This document shows, piece after piece, positions 8,536-17,600 of a stretch of DNA of 42,840 nt. Below the pieces are notes generated by a model. The model saw only the letters and a list, made by a program, of their open reading frames with translations. It was not told the origin of the DNA and searched no databases. How positions within the stretch are numbered: position 1 is the first letter of the stretch; the number at the start of each line of letters is the position of its first letter. Origin of the DNA: Calditrichota bacterium (GTDB lineage: Bacteria; Electryoneota; AABM5-125-24; Hatepunaeales; Hatepunaeaceae); assembly GCA_018644935.1 (NCBI GenBank), contig JABGPL010000032.1, positions 1 to 42,840 on the forward strand, read 5' to 3'. The position numbers and the translations under genes were made by a program.

Positions 8536-9606
8536 TTACTGATCACTTGCTCGAGCACCTTGAACATATTGGATATATACTGAAACCAGCAATTCTATAG
8601 ACTCATCGTTGAAAAGCCAACCGGAATACTCCCATGTGGAAAAATCCAAATGTATAGTTTTCCCTTCTCCAAATTTCATTTGAGCTGTCGAGATTGCACT
8701 AATTCCAGAGATGGAATCTGTGCCTCCGAATGAAAATTCCCATTCATTCAGAACCCATTCATCTGAATGGAAATACCCAATTTCCAAAAGCTCTTTTACG
8801 CTCACAAACGGACTTCCACCATAGTCTTGACGGTATAAATTAAGTGCATTATGCAAATTACTGATTGAAAGTTGTGCCTCAAATGAAAAGTCTTTTTCTG
8901 TCTTCACGTTATTGCTTAGCCAACCGGAATATCTACCTGTTTGAAGATTGAATGTGATTAACTTCCCCGCCCCGTAGTCCATTACAGGAGTCGAGATGGC
9001 ATTAATTGCGGTTAGTGTATCATCACCCTCAAAAGAAAACTCCCAATCATTGAGCACCCATTCAACAACCCTGAGATACTCCAGTCTAAAAAGGTCATCT
9101 ACACCACCTTCCGGATTTTCACCAAAATCCCGACTATACATGTTAAGTGCGTTATAAAAGGCTGGGATTGCCCGTTGAGCTTCACCCGCAAATTCACTCT
9201 CAGATTTCGGGTCATCACTGAACCAACCGGAAAATTTGCCAGTTTGAAGGCTGAATGAGACAATCTTCCCTTCGCCGTATGGCATTTCAGTTTTAGATAC
9301 GGCTACTATCCCGGTAATTGGATTTCGGCCAATTAGACTGAAGTCCCAATGGTTTCTAGTCTGTTCATCAATAACAGAATATTCCAGAGTATCTAATTCT
9401 GAAACATCAAGAGGATCCTCACTATAGTCCTGACGGTACTGCCTCGCACCATTGAAGATTAATATAATTGATTTAACTGCTTCATCAGCAATTTCCTGTT
9501 CGGAACTTGATTGGGATGCTTCGGTAGGTTCTTCAGGATCTGTACAAGATGTTGTACAAAACATGATAATTAAAAAACTGAAAATCCAAACTATCCTGCG
9601 TACCAT
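8536..9606 (-). CDS. Lipoprotein of three pilin-like repeats, copy B
   Basis: 356 residues, a close paralogue of the gene at 7326-8405 throughout, including signal peptide (TTS-C21) and all three repeats. The third repeat keeps the pilin-like helix LHNALNLYRQDYGGSP, which has diverged in copy A. The start is ATG at 9606. The sequence before it (TTTTCCTTTTCTAAATTAAG on the plus strand) is also found upstream of copy A, so the duplicated unit included the promoter/leader region. The protein is probably anchored by lipid in an envelope membrane. The function is unknown; the two lipoproteins may form a surface or periplasmic assembly. Confidence 0.73.
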   Translation of the reverse strand: MVRRIVWIFSFLIIMFCTTSCTDPEEPTEASQSSSEQEIADEAVKSIILIFNGARQYRQDYSEDPLDVSELDTLEYSVIDEQTRNHWDFSLIGRNPITGIVAVSKTEMPYGEGKIVSFSLQTGKFSGWFSDDPKSESEFAGEAQRAIPAFYNALNMYSRDFGENPEGGVDDLFRLEYLRVVEWVLNDWEFSFEGDDTLTAINAISTPVMDYGAGKLITFNLQTGRYSGWLSNNVKTEKDFSFEAQLSISNLHNALNLYRQDYGGSPFVSVKELLEIGYFHSDEWVLNEWEFSFGGTDSISGISAISTAQMKFGEGKTIHLDFSTWEYSGWLFNDESIELLVSVYIQYVQGARASDQ

Positions 9607-9643
9607 GATTTTCCTTTTCTAAATTAAGTTGACATTACTGAGT

Positions 9644-9740
9644 TACATCACCGGAGTGCACAAGCCATGCTTGTGCAGCGCAAGCATGGCTTGCGCACTC
9701 CAGTTATGTGAAATCCCGGCGTCGGAGAAGACCGGGTTAC
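9644..9740. repeat. Full-length 'GGAGTGC' cruciform repeat, copy 1
   Basis: Outer stem GGAGTG(C)/(G)CACTCC at 9653-9701 encloses two side-by-side hairpins (CACAAGC-CAT-GCTTGTG and GCGCAAGC-ATG-GCTTGCGC). Matching flanks TACATCACC on the left and CGGAGAAGACCGGG on the right make a unit of about 95 bases, repeated at 11472-11567. It ends 10 bases before the stop codon of the next minus-strand gene. Confidence 0.82.
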
Positions 9741-9749
9741 GACTCCATA

Positions 9750-11243
9750 TTATCGCATCAAGACAACCTTCCTTGCCTCCGTCTCTCCCTCCGCCATCAT
9801 CCTGACCACATATACGCCTGAAGCCAAATCTCCGGCATGAAACGTTGCACTGTATTGACCGGTAGGATGGCTTGAGTTCACCAATTCGGCAATCTGCTGC
9901 CCCTGCAAATTGTACAGGCAGATAGATACATTTCCAGACTGGGATATCCGATAATCCAGGCTGGTTTGAGAGTTAAAGGGATTGGGATACGGTTCAGCAA
10001 AAATGAATGTTGCAGGTTGAGCTACAATCCCCACGGGTGGTGCATCAAGTGGTGAAATACTATAACAAATCAACCTGCCGCGGGTGAGCGTAAGAAGTTC
10101 CTGATTGCCGTCGTCTTCAAAATCGGTTTTAACTGACGCCACATAAGGTCCGGGCAGATTACCGCTTTCGATTTGGGTCAGAGTTCCTGAATCAAAAACC
10201 AAAACATTGCCTCGGGAATCAATCAGCAAGAGGTTTGAAGCATTCACATCCTCCCATTTGAAGCATAACATTTGCCCACCTTGCCAATTATTTGGAAGTG
10301 AACGGGTTTGGAGTACCTCCAGCTCGGGTGTACTCAGCTCACAGAGAAAGGCATTAGAAGTGTCAGAATATGCTGCAAATATTGATGTTTGATCGTCAGA
10401 CTGAACCACCGTCATTCCTAATAATTCGGGACGACGGTCAGGAGGACTCCACCTTTCCTGAGTAGGAAATTGGTGCTCAGCCAGTACTAATGTTTCTAAT
10501 ATGGCAAGGTCAGAATCGAAAAGCCTCACATTACATGTGTATTCACCGAATTCCCGACCGTTTTCATCATACCATCTATACCACCCCTGAGCGACCCGAG
10601 TTTGGTTGTCGGAATCCTGAAATACTTCGACTTCAACGGGAGATCCACTTCTTCTAAAACTATAAGAATGTTCTGTAATAATTCCGAGATTTCCCGAGAT
10701 TCGATCACCATCAAAGAATCCCCAGCTGGAAGTACTCCATGCTGCTAAAACTGGATGCTCATCATCCTCGAGCATTTCTGGCATTATTGTCAATTTGGTT
10801 AGATTGCGATTGTCAAACACATTGTCAAATACCTGACCACCATCAAGGAGCTGCTGATCAGATAACTGAATCAACTCATCCCCACCAAACCTAAATAGAT
10901 GCCCAAAAGCGAGACTATCCCAATCTTCTCCATGCGGATCAGGTAAAGGTTCAGAAGCAGCAACCAATATCTGCTCACCATCTGAATAGGCAACTCGCAA
11001 AACGGCAGTTACCGGTCCAATCAGAGAATCGGAACTCCAGATTGTCTCTCCGTTGGAAATTAAATGAGCTCGCCATCCATCACCAACTACCACATTGGAG
11101 TTGCCACCTTCATCAGTCCAAGCGTTACCCAATGCTGTTGCTGAATCTAATTCAATCGACCAGAGTTCTTCGAGGGGGAGCTCGGCATGAGATGCCGTTG
11201 AAGTGAATAAAAGTATTGCCAAAATAAAAGTCATTAACCGCAT
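9750..11243 (-). CDS. Secreted surface protein with C-terminal sorting domain
   Basis: About 497 residues. I place the start at 11243 because a GAGG sits seven bases upstream and the signal peptide MRLMTFILAILLF...SHA follows directly; the ATG at 11258 has no ribosome binding site. The mature part (to about residue 400) contains loosely repeated beta-strand segments with internal Trp, Asp and Gly that look like a WD/FG-GAP-like propeller ('VKTDFEDDGNQELLTLTRG'). I cannot assign blades with certainty. The end has YPNPFNSQTSLDY, GVYVVRM and final ARKVVLMR, a T9SS-like anchor. It is probably exported and surface-displayed. The function is unknown. Confidence 0.82.
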   Translation of the reverse strand: MRLMTFILAILLFTSTASHAELPLEELWSIELDSATALGNAWTDEGGNSNVVVGDGWRAHLISNGETIWSSDSLIGPVTAVLRVAYSDGEQILVAASEPLPDPHGEDWDSLAFGHLFRFGGDELIQLSDQQLLDGGQVFDNVFDNRNLTKLTIMPEMLEDDEHPVLAAWSTSSWGFFDGDRISGNLGIITEHSYSFRRSGSPVEVEVFQDSDNQTRVAQGWYRWYDENGREFGEYTCNVRLFDSDLAILETLVLAEHQFPTQERWSPPDRRPELLGMTVVQSDDQTSIFAAYSDTSNAFLCELSTPELEVLQTRSLPNNWQGGQMLCFKWEDVNASNLLLIDSRGNVLVFDSGTLTQIESGNLPGPYVASVKTDFEDDGNQELLTLTRGRLICYSISPLDAPPVGIVAQPATFIFAEPYPNPFNSQTSLDYRISQSGNVSICLYNLQGQQIAELVNSSHPTGQYSATFHAGDLASGVYVVRMMAEGETEARKVVLMR

Positions 11244-11403
11244 TTCAGAACCTCGCATTTAAGTTCAATCATACAAAGAAACGGAAAGAGTTTCGCATCC
11301 GTGGTAAAAAGCAAATTCTTATTGTCTTACTAGAGTAATTACATCATTCTAATCTACAAAAAATATTCAGATATGTAAAGTCTTGTGGGAACAATCATTC
11401 GGA

Positions 11404-11425
11404 TGGGCGATTCATGAATCGCCCA
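11404..11425. repeat. Perfect 22-bp palindrome
   Basis: TGGGCGATTCA followed directly by its reverse complement TGAATCGCCCA, with no loop. It lies in the intergenic stretch 11244-11563, which otherwise holds the GCGGAAA palindrome and the cruciform repeat. A two-fold symmetric site this long could also bind a dimeric protein. Confidence 0.7.
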
Positions 11426-11439
11426 CACAACAGGAGTTA

Positions 11440-11457
11440 GCGGAAAAAGTTTCCGCC
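11440..11457. repeat. GCGGAAA palindrome, second copy
   Basis: GCGGAAA-AAG-TTTCCGC followed by CC, identical to the core at 7240-7258. Confidence 0.75.
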
Positions 11458-11471
11458 CTACGAAACCATGC

Positions 11472-11567
11472 TACATCACCGGAGTGCACAAGCCATGCTT
11501 GTGCCGCGCAAGCATGGCTTGCGCACTCCAGTTCAAATAATCACGGCTTCGGAGAAGACCGGGCTAC
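11472..11567. repeat. Full-length 'GGAGTGC' cruciform repeat, copy 2
   Basis: Nearly identical to 9644-9740: TACATCACC flank, double-hairpin cruciform at 11481-11529, spacer, then CGGAGAAGACCGGGCTAC. Its last bases contain CTA, which on the minus strand is the TAG stop codon of the YhaM-type gene, so the element abuts and partly supplies the end of that gene. Confidence 0.82.
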
Positions 11568-12523
11568 ATTTTTGGATCCCCCACATCTATATACCGCCCC
11601 AATAACTTCACAAATGTCCACCGCTCATCGTCCGGGATCTTCCGTCGGATGCGACTGAGGGCGTCCATTTTGGAATCTATCAAATCGGCGAAATGGAGCA
11701 GGAATGCTTCACGGGTTGAAGGTTGGACGGGGGAGCCGTGCGCTAACTCGCCTTGATGCGATAGTATCAGGTGGATCAGTCGGTCGAGAGTTTCCTGTGG
11801 AAATTCCTTGATTTTGGCTGCCTTTTCGCTGACCCAACTCGCACCGATAGTTATATGACCGACGAGACGGCCATGTTCGGTGTAGTCAATGGCGGTGTCA
11901 TAGCGATACTCCTCGATCTTGCCGATGTCGTGCAGGATTGCGCCGGATACCATTAAGTCCGTGTCAGCTTCTGGATAAAAGCGGGACATCATTCGACATA
12001 ACCTCAGCACTGCCACCGTGTGCTCGATTAAACCTCCGATCCGGTTGTGATGCCATAGTTTTCCGCCAGGAGCTCTCTTGAAAGACTTCTCAAATTCAGG
12101 GTCGTCCAGGAATGTATTAAGTAATTCCTGTAGATGAGTATTTTTGAATCCGCCTACTATTCGGCAGAGTTTTGCGTATGCCTTATCAACATCGATTGTG
12201 GTCGCTTCTATGAAGTCACGGTTGTCAACATCGTCCTCAGGTACAAGATTGCGAATCCGCTTTATGGAGACTTGATTTGTGCCTCTGTAGGATTCGATTG
12301 TAGCCTGCATCTTTACGATACATCCGGTTTCAAAATCATGGTACAAGCGTTCCGCATCGTCCCAAATGTTTCCGAACAGGCGACCACTGCAATCACCGAA
12401 CTCCATAACGATATATGGAGCTCCATCCCGTCTCGTCCGCAATTCACGACTACGGAGAACGAAGAATCCGGTGAAGCTCTCACCTACTTCATAATCTCGT
12501 AAATGCCTTCCCGCTATTGCCAT
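11564..12523 (-). CDS. yhaM: YhaM-type 3'-5' exoribonuclease (OB-fold plus HD domain)
   Basis: 319 residues, close to the usual length of the family. Residues about 12-95 form an OB-fold nucleic-acid-binding domain (FFVLRSRELRTRRDG...YIVMEFGD.SGRLFGNIW). Residues about 160-290 form an HD metal-dependent phosphohydrolase domain with H168 (IEHTVAVL), H198-D199 (ILHDIGKIEEY) and later conserved His (HILGASW-like GHITIGASW; LILSHQGELAHGSP). Bacillus YhaM degrades RNA and ssDNA from the 3' end using Mn2+. The start ATG at 12523 lies three bases past the threonine aldolase stop, so the two are co-transcribed. The function assignment is by family; the in vivo substrate is not shown by the sequence. 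Confidence 0.88.
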   Translation of the reverse strand: MAIAGRHLRDYEVGESFTGFFVLRSRELRTRRDGAPYIVMEFGDCSGRLFGNIWDDAERLYHDFETGCIVKMQATIESYRGTNQVSIKRIRNLVPEDDVDNRDFIEATTIDVDKAYAKLCRIVGGFKNTHLQELLNTFLDDPEFEKSFKRAPGGKLWHHNRIGGLIEHTVAVLRLCRMMSRFYPEADTDLMVSGAILHDIGKIEEYRYDTAIDYTEHGRLVGHITIGASWVSEKAAKIKEFPQETLDRLIHLILSHQGELAHGSPVQPSTREAFLLHFADLIDSKMDALSRIRRKIPDDERWTFVKLLGRYIDVGDPKM

Positions 12524-12526
12524 GGT

Positions 12527-13558
12527 TTATCCAAAGATTTTTCTTATTGCTGCTATTGCATTCTGTATATCATTTTCGTTTACATCAAGATGAGTTACTA
12601 TTCTTACTTTGGGTCCGAAACCAGTTGCGAGCACACCTTCTTCACGCAATTTTGCAGTTACTGCTGCACCGTCCATACCTAACTTGAGAGCATCAAATAT
12701 AATGATATTTGTCTGAATCGCTTCAAGATCAATTTCCAGATTTGGGAGCTCTGCTATCGCTTCAGCGAGCATCCGGGCATGACGGTTACTCTCGGGAAGC
12801 AATTGACGGTTGTTATCGAGAGCATATAGACACGCAGCTGCAAGTATCCCAGCTTGCCTCATTCCACCACCGAGACGTTTACGGATGCGATGCGCTTTCG
12901 CTATGAACTCCTTCGATCCCAATAGTACCGAACCAACCGGGCATCCCAGACCTTTTGAAAAACATACACTGACTGAATCATATGGGGCAACAAGTTCGGC
13001 TTCTGTCTTACCAATTGCCGCTGCAACGTTCCAGATTCTTGCACCATCAAGGTGCATTCCTAAATCATTTTCGGTTGCAAATTTCCGCAGCCTGAGTACT
13101 TCATTCTGCGGAAATATAGTTCCACCAGCGCGGTTAGCGCTATTCTCTATCCAAACTAATTTACTCGGCGGAAAATGGCTGTCAGTTGAGCGGAGCAGGG
13201 GTTGAACATCTTCGACCGTAAATGCTCCACGAACACCGTGAATAGCATTAAGCATTACTCCAGAGAGATACGCCGGAGCGCCACCCTCAAAATTGCGGAT
13301 GTGACATCCGACTTCACAGTAAATTTCGTCGCCTGGAGTAGTATGCACCGCAATCCCGACCTGATTTGTCATCGTCCCTGATGGCATATACATCGCGGCT
13401 TCTTTTCCGAGCAAATCTGCGACATATTCCTGGAAGTGATTAATCGTCGGATCGTCTCCGAAGACATCATCACCAACTTCAGCATCAAACATTGCCTTCC
13501 GCATAGCGTCCGATGGACGCGTCACAGTGTCACTGCGTAAATCTATTAATTTTGACAT
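12527..13558 (-). CDS. ltaE: Low-specificity L-threonine aldolase
   Basis: 343 residues, full length for this fold-type I PLP enzyme. Diagnostic features: N-terminal DLRSDTVTRPSDAMRKAM, HIRNFEGGAPA (His86 stacking on PLP), LDGARIWN (Asp171 and Arg174 contacting the cofactor) and VCFSKGLGCPVGS with Lys202 as the Schiff-base lysine. The enzyme cleaves L-threonine or allo-threonine to glycine and acetaldehyde in the cytoplasm. It is first in a two-gene unit with the YhaM-type nuclease. A weak CGGAA lies upstream of the ATG at 13558. Confidence 0.95.
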   Translation of the reverse strand: MSKLIDLRSDTVTRPSDAMRKAMFDAEVGDDVFGDDPTINHFQEYVADLLGKEAAMYMPSGTMTNQVGIAVHTTPGDEIYCEVGCHIRNFEGGAPAYLSGVMLNAIHGVRGAFTVEDVQPLLRSTDSHFPPSKLVWIENSANRAGGTIFPQNEVLRLRKFATENDLGMHLDGARIWNVAAAIGKTEAELVAPYDSVSVCFSKGLGCPVGSVLLGSKEFIAKAHRIRKRLGGGMRQAGILAAACLYALDNNRQLLPESNRHARMLAEAIAELPNLEIDLEAIQTNIIIFDALKLGMDGAAVTAKLREEGVLATGFGPKVRIVTHLDVNENDIQNAIAAIRKIFG

Positions 13559-13616
13559 ATCGTGTATTCCGTGGTTTTAAGTTTAAACTATCACTATTTC
13601 CACCGTCGTTTGGCCC

Positions 13617-13725
13617 GGGGTACTTGTTGCCTGGGTTTCATTGAACAAAGACAGTACCAGAGTTCAGTAACCGTTGTATTTCGGTGAAGGACAGTTTGTA
13701 AGGAAACTTGGGCAACAAGTAGCCC
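13617..13725. repeat. Inverted-repeat element with TACTTGTTGCC arms
   Basis: The left arm at 13617-13639 and the right arm at 13703-13725 are near-complementary (core TACTTGTTGCC / GGCAACAAGTA), enclosing about 63 bases. Within the right arm CTTGGGC...GCCCAAG forms its own hairpin. A degenerate copy of the right arm (AAACTTGGGCAAGGAGTAGC) occurs at 15249-15268 inside the MITE-like element. The rest of 13559-14028 is non-coding. It holds an imperfect palindrome at 13857-13882 (GCGTAAGC / GCTTGCGT) and the leader of the acyltransferase gene. Confidence 0.6.
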
Positions 13726-14028
13726 AAGCCACACATCGTCTGATTGACTGAACTGAAATCCGAGCATCTTTATATCTTAGTCAAGATTATGACAAATATC
13801 AACCGATTGTGTAGTATGCAAATGCAATGACCCGAAATGAATCACATTATTAACTGTAGCGTAAGCTTATCTGCTTGCGTAACATACTACTCATTAAATT
13901 GGATGTTTGAGGTGGATTCAATTTCTTGTTTTTGATGTAAACTTGACATACATCATGAGTTATAATACATTAGCGATAAAATTGAACCTTGATCGAAATG
14001 GTGTCACGATATAGATGGAGAATTCAGT

Positions 14029-15191
14029 ATGATTGAAATGGAACAGAAAGTGAACGTCGGGAACAGGATATACTGGTTAGACAATCTCCGAACATTTACG
14101 ATCTTTTTGTAGTCCTCGCCCATGCCTCTCTTGTCTATGAAAAGCATGCCTTAGGTGCTGCCTGGTGGATAATTTCCGATCCTTCTGAAAGCGATTTGCC
14201 AGGGATATTATTCCTGATCATGAGTATTTTTGTAATGTCCCCCATATTTTTCATCTCCGGATTCCTTGCACCATCATCTCAAAAAAACAAGAACAGTTGG
14301 GGATTTATTAAATCCAAATTTAGAAGGCTCATCATTCCGTGGATCATTGCGGTTTTAACATTGATCCCACTTTACAAAGTGATCTTCTTATACTCCCGAA
14401 ACTTGCCCCAGGAAGCCTGGACGACATACTTTCACTGGAATTCATTGTGGAGTCAAAATTGGTTGTGGTTTCTGCCTGTTATCTTTTTATTTGATTTGCT
14501 CTACTTATTTATCTCCAAATTAGATATAAAAATGCCCAATCTGACTCTGAAAGGAGCTATTTGGGTGACCTTCTTAGTGAGCTATGCGTTTGGTTTCTGT
14601 ATGGACTGTTTCATCCTGCACGATTGGACAAAGACAATTCTGGTCGATTTCCAGAACGAAAAGTTGTTAATATACCTGATGGTTTTCCTGTTAGGAGTTG
14701 TTTGTTTCAAACTCAAAGTATTTGAATCCGATTGGAAGAATAAAAAACTTGATATTACACTTCATTGCACCAGTTGGATACCATTAAATATTTATATCTA
14801 CTTTGTGATCTATAACCTTATTAAACCGGATGACCCACTGATTTCCGAAGTTGTCGATACGCTGTTGGTTCGGCTAAATTATATGCTCTCTCTGGCATAT
14901 TTGCTTTACATCTTGATAATTTCATTCAAAAACTACCTGAACAAACAGACTAAAATCAGCAAAGCTCTGAACGCAAACTCCTATTCCGTATACATAATTC
15001 ATGTGATAGTTATGGGTGCATTGGCATTACCTATGCTATACTCAGCAATTCCATCACTATTGAGGTTTCTAATTTTGGCAGTTGGGACCTGGGTGGTGAG
15101 TAATCTTATAGTTTCTGTTTACAGAAGGGTAATAAATAATTATGGGGACAGTATACTTATCTATAACCTGCGCGTGCCCGGGTATAATTAA
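14029..15191 (+). pseudogene. Acyltransferase family 3 membrane protein, frameshifted near the start
   Basis: Translation from ATG 14029 (TGGAG eight bases upstream) gives GNRIYWLDNLRTFTIF, the typical first helix of acyltransferase-3 (OafA/NolL-like) proteins, then stops at TAG 14110. The other frame continues VVLAHASLVYEKHALG from 14109 and stays open to 15191, with about nine further hydrophobic segments. Adding one T in the T5 run at 14104-14108 restores the family's usual 'F-x-VVxAH'. Such enzymes transfer acetyl or other acyl groups to envelope sugars. The last residues (YGDSILIYNLRVPGYN) come from the repeat inserted at 15141. The gene may be dead, or the frameshift may be a sequencing error in the homopolymer. 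A -1 slip at CTTTTTG is possible but the site is not an ideal heptamer. Confidence 0.82.
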
Positions 15192-15328
15192 TCGATAACT
15201 ATCTATTTTGTTCAATCGTTCAGGATACATAGTTTAAGGTATGTAAAGAAACTTGGGCAAGGAGTAGCTCGATCCACAATCTTGAAAATAAACAGGATAC
15301 GCGATAATTAAGTATACTGTCCCCATAT
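15141..15328. mobile_element. MITE-like element with GGGGACAGTATAC terminal inverted repeats
   Basis: The left end TATGGGGACAGTATACTTAT (15141-15160) and the right end TTAAGTATACTGTCCCCATA (15309-15328) are inverted copies, enclosing about 150 bases without a credible gene. The left end lies inside the acyltransferase reading frame; the right end stops five bases before the stop codon of the LVIVD gene. The same terminal sequence recurs at 20341 and 26248, and degenerately at 18673. There is no transposase in the element, so mobilisation would be in trans. From memory, similar sequences occur near REP-associated/IS200-like transposases in other bacteria; this needs a search. Confidence 0.68.
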
Positions 15329-15332
15329 TTAT

Positions 15333-17600
15333 TTAGCGTACTAAAACAATTCTTCGCTGTATCGGGACCGTGTTTTCTGCTTCGAGCTTCAGAAAATATA
15401 AACCAGATGGCGATTGTGGTGCATTCCATTGAGCGAAATGATCCCCAGAATTTTTATATCCTGAACCCAGCACACTCACCTCTTTACCGTTTATGTTAAA
15501 AACACTCAATCGGAAGTTTGTGTAATGAGGCAGAGTATAATTGATTTTCAGGCTACTGTTGAAGGGGTTTGGGAAGGCATCAATTAAACTACAATCTCCA
15601 GGAAGTATTACAGTTGAATTATCAACATCAAGCAACCCGTGACAATCATAAATCCCAAGGCTTGAAGGTCCATCTGAATCAGGATCATACAGTCCCTGAG
15701 CTACATATAGAATCTGCCCATTGGCCGCCACATTGGTCGGTTCGGCATCTGTTTCCGCAATTCCAAGCAATTCAGGATTATTGACATCAGATATGTTCAA
15801 GACTTCAATCATGTTATTCTCTTCTAACAGGAAAACGAAATCTTCATGAAGCTCTAGTCCGATGATATTGCTTTCAGGCTGATATGTATTAACTACTTGC
15901 GATGCTTCCGGATTGGAGATATCTACAAATTTTACTCCTTCCTCTAAACATGCCACAATTGCGTAATCTTCATAAATTCTCACATCAATTGCTATGTCTC
16001 CCAAATTCAAGAGTCCCAGAAATACAAAATGTTCCGGATTTGTTAAGTCAAATACTCGCAGGCCAGCCTCAGCATTTGCCAGACAAACACGATTGGCATC
16101 TCTATCAAATGCATGAATCTCGCTCATCGTAGGTATCTCATTGAGCAATCTAATACTATCGGTATCTGAAACATCAAAAATTGCCAGATAATGAACATTT
16201 TCGTTTTGATAATTCGTCAGCATAAAATTGTCCAGAATTTGGATGTCACCAAGTCGCGGAAACGGTTCTGTTGTGGCTTCCAATTGCGGACTTTCCGGAT
16301 CAGATACGTCGAACACATCCAAAGAAGTTGGACTGCGATGAGCATAACCGTTTAAAAATAATTTGTCTCCACTTTTAGATATTTTTTCATATATTTTCGA
16401 CTCGAATTTTGCACCAATCAGTTCAGGATTAACCGGATTCTCAGTTTGCATCACATATAATCCACCCTCAACATATCCCCAGTTTTGATATGTACCAGAT
16501 GCTATGAATATCTCGTCATCTGAAAAAACAAAATCATTAACAAATGCCCTGCCATCTAATTTACTGATTTCATGCATCTCTTCAATATTAGAAATGGAAA
16601 CTATTCTTAATCCTTTATCAATCGTCTGGATATACGCTAAATCACCTTCAAGTTCAATATCGTAAGCACCAAAATCATCATCCCAGTAATCGCTCACCCA
16701 TTCGAGTCTATTAAATTGAGCAATTCTGTGTGAGTTTTCGGGCTCTGAGATGTCGAATACCATGATTCCCATTTTGGACCAGGCGATGTATGCAAGATCA
16801 TCTCTTATCTCAATACCCATCCCGCCCATGATAATATGTGAAGAAAAAAGGAGTCTTGGGTTTTCGATATCATTTATGTCAAAAATTCGAAATTGTTCAT
16901 TGAAATGAGATGTACAATAGAGAATGTTATCAATGATTTCAAAATCACTAATTGATGGCCAAAGGAGATGACCGATCAATTCAGGTTCTTGCGGATTTGA
17001 TATGTCGTAGTAATAATTACCATCAAATAGAATATTTTCATAAACCGCCAGTCCTGGCTTCCCAAACCCAAAATCGTCCTCATTTTCAATTATACTAATT
17101 TCTTCAGGCTCCAGAATGTTTGAAATATCCAGTATTTTCAAAGGTTCCTCAATAAAATCGACACGTTCTTCCAACATGATTGTTTTTACATATGCTATGG
17201 TATCGTCGAGAATGATATTTGCAAATGGGCAATTAGCGTGAAGTTCATATGTGTTAACAATTACAGGACTTTCAGGGTCTTCAATGTCAATGGTTAAAAG
17301 ACCACCCATCGCAACAAGCAGAACATAATGATCCCGAATTTCAAGTGAAATTCCGTAAACCTCAGCGTCGAGCCTTCCGACTTCTATCGGTAACTGCGGA
17401 TTGGAGATATCAACGATTCTTAACCCGTGGTGCTCTTCTGCAATATATGCGTAGTTACCCTGTATCTCTATGTCAGGAGTAACCCCGTATGGATCACGTT
17501 CGAGAACGTTGCGGATGTGTTCGATGTTGTCTTGTGAAAAGGATTGTGCTGTTGCGAAAAAAAAGACTACGATTATTAGTGTCAAAAAAGAGAGCTTCAT
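15333..17600 (-). CDS. Secreted 14-repeat LVIVD beta-propeller protein with sorting domain
   Basis: 755 residues starting at ATG 17600, chosen because CGGAG precedes it and the signal peptide (MKLSFLTLIIVVFFFATAQSF) begins there; the frame is open further upstream without support. The mature part holds 14 LVIVD-type repeats of about 40-50 residues, each with a pattern like 'AYIAxxxxGLRIVDISNPxxP'. The 'DIS/DIE-x-P' landmarks can be counted one by one. LVIVD repeats are predicted to form beta-propeller blades; 14 would give two seven-bladed rings. The C-terminus has FPNPFNSSLKINY, GLYFLKL and final QRRIVLVR, a T9SS-like anchor. The role is unknown; propellers usually bind ligands or proteins. 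Confidence 0.85.
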   Translation of the reverse strand: MKLSFLTLIIVVFFFATAQSFSQDNIEHIRNVLERDPYGVTPDIEIQGNYAYIAEEHHGLRIVDISNPQLPIEVGRLDAEVYGISLEIRDHYVLLVAMGGLLTIDIEDPESPVIVNTYELHANCPFANIILDDTIAYVKTIMLEERVDFIEEPLKILDISNILEPEEISIIENEDDFGFGKPGLAVYENILFDGNYYYDISNPQEPELIGHLLWPSISDFEIIDNILYCTSHFNEQFRIFDINDIENPRLLFSSHIIMGGMGIEIRDDLAYIAWSKMGIMVFDISEPENSHRIAQFNRLEWVSDYWDDDFGAYDIELEGDLAYIQTIDKGLRIVSISNIEEMHEISKLDGRAFVNDFVFSDDEIFIASGTYQNWGYVEGGLYVMQTENPVNPELIGAKFESKIYEKISKSGDKLFLNGYAHRSPTSLDVFDVSDPESPQLEATTEPFPRLGDIQILDNFMLTNYQNENVHYLAIFDVSDTDSIRLLNEIPTMSEIHAFDRDANRVCLANAEAGLRVFDLTNPEHFVFLGLLNLGDIAIDVRIYEDYAIVACLEEGVKFVDISNPEASQVVNTYQPESNIIGLELHEDFVFLLEENNMIEVLNISDVNNPELLGIAETDAEPTNVAANGQILYVAQGLYDPDSDGPSSLGIYDCHGLLDVDNSTVILPGDCSLIDAFPNPFNSSLKINYTLPHYTNFRLSVFNINGKEVSVLGSGYKNSGDHFAQWNAPQSPSGLYFLKLEAENTVPIQRRIVLVR

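Noticed and set aside
804..11567. Short palindromes as a CRISPR array
   Set aside because: They are dispersed, differ in sequence, and show no regular repeat-spacer spacing or cas genes.
13943..13966. TTGACA and TATAAT upstream of the acyltransferase as a sigma-70 promoter
   Set aside because: The boxes are only 12 bases apart, too close for a normal sigma-70 promoter; the real promoter cannot be assigned.
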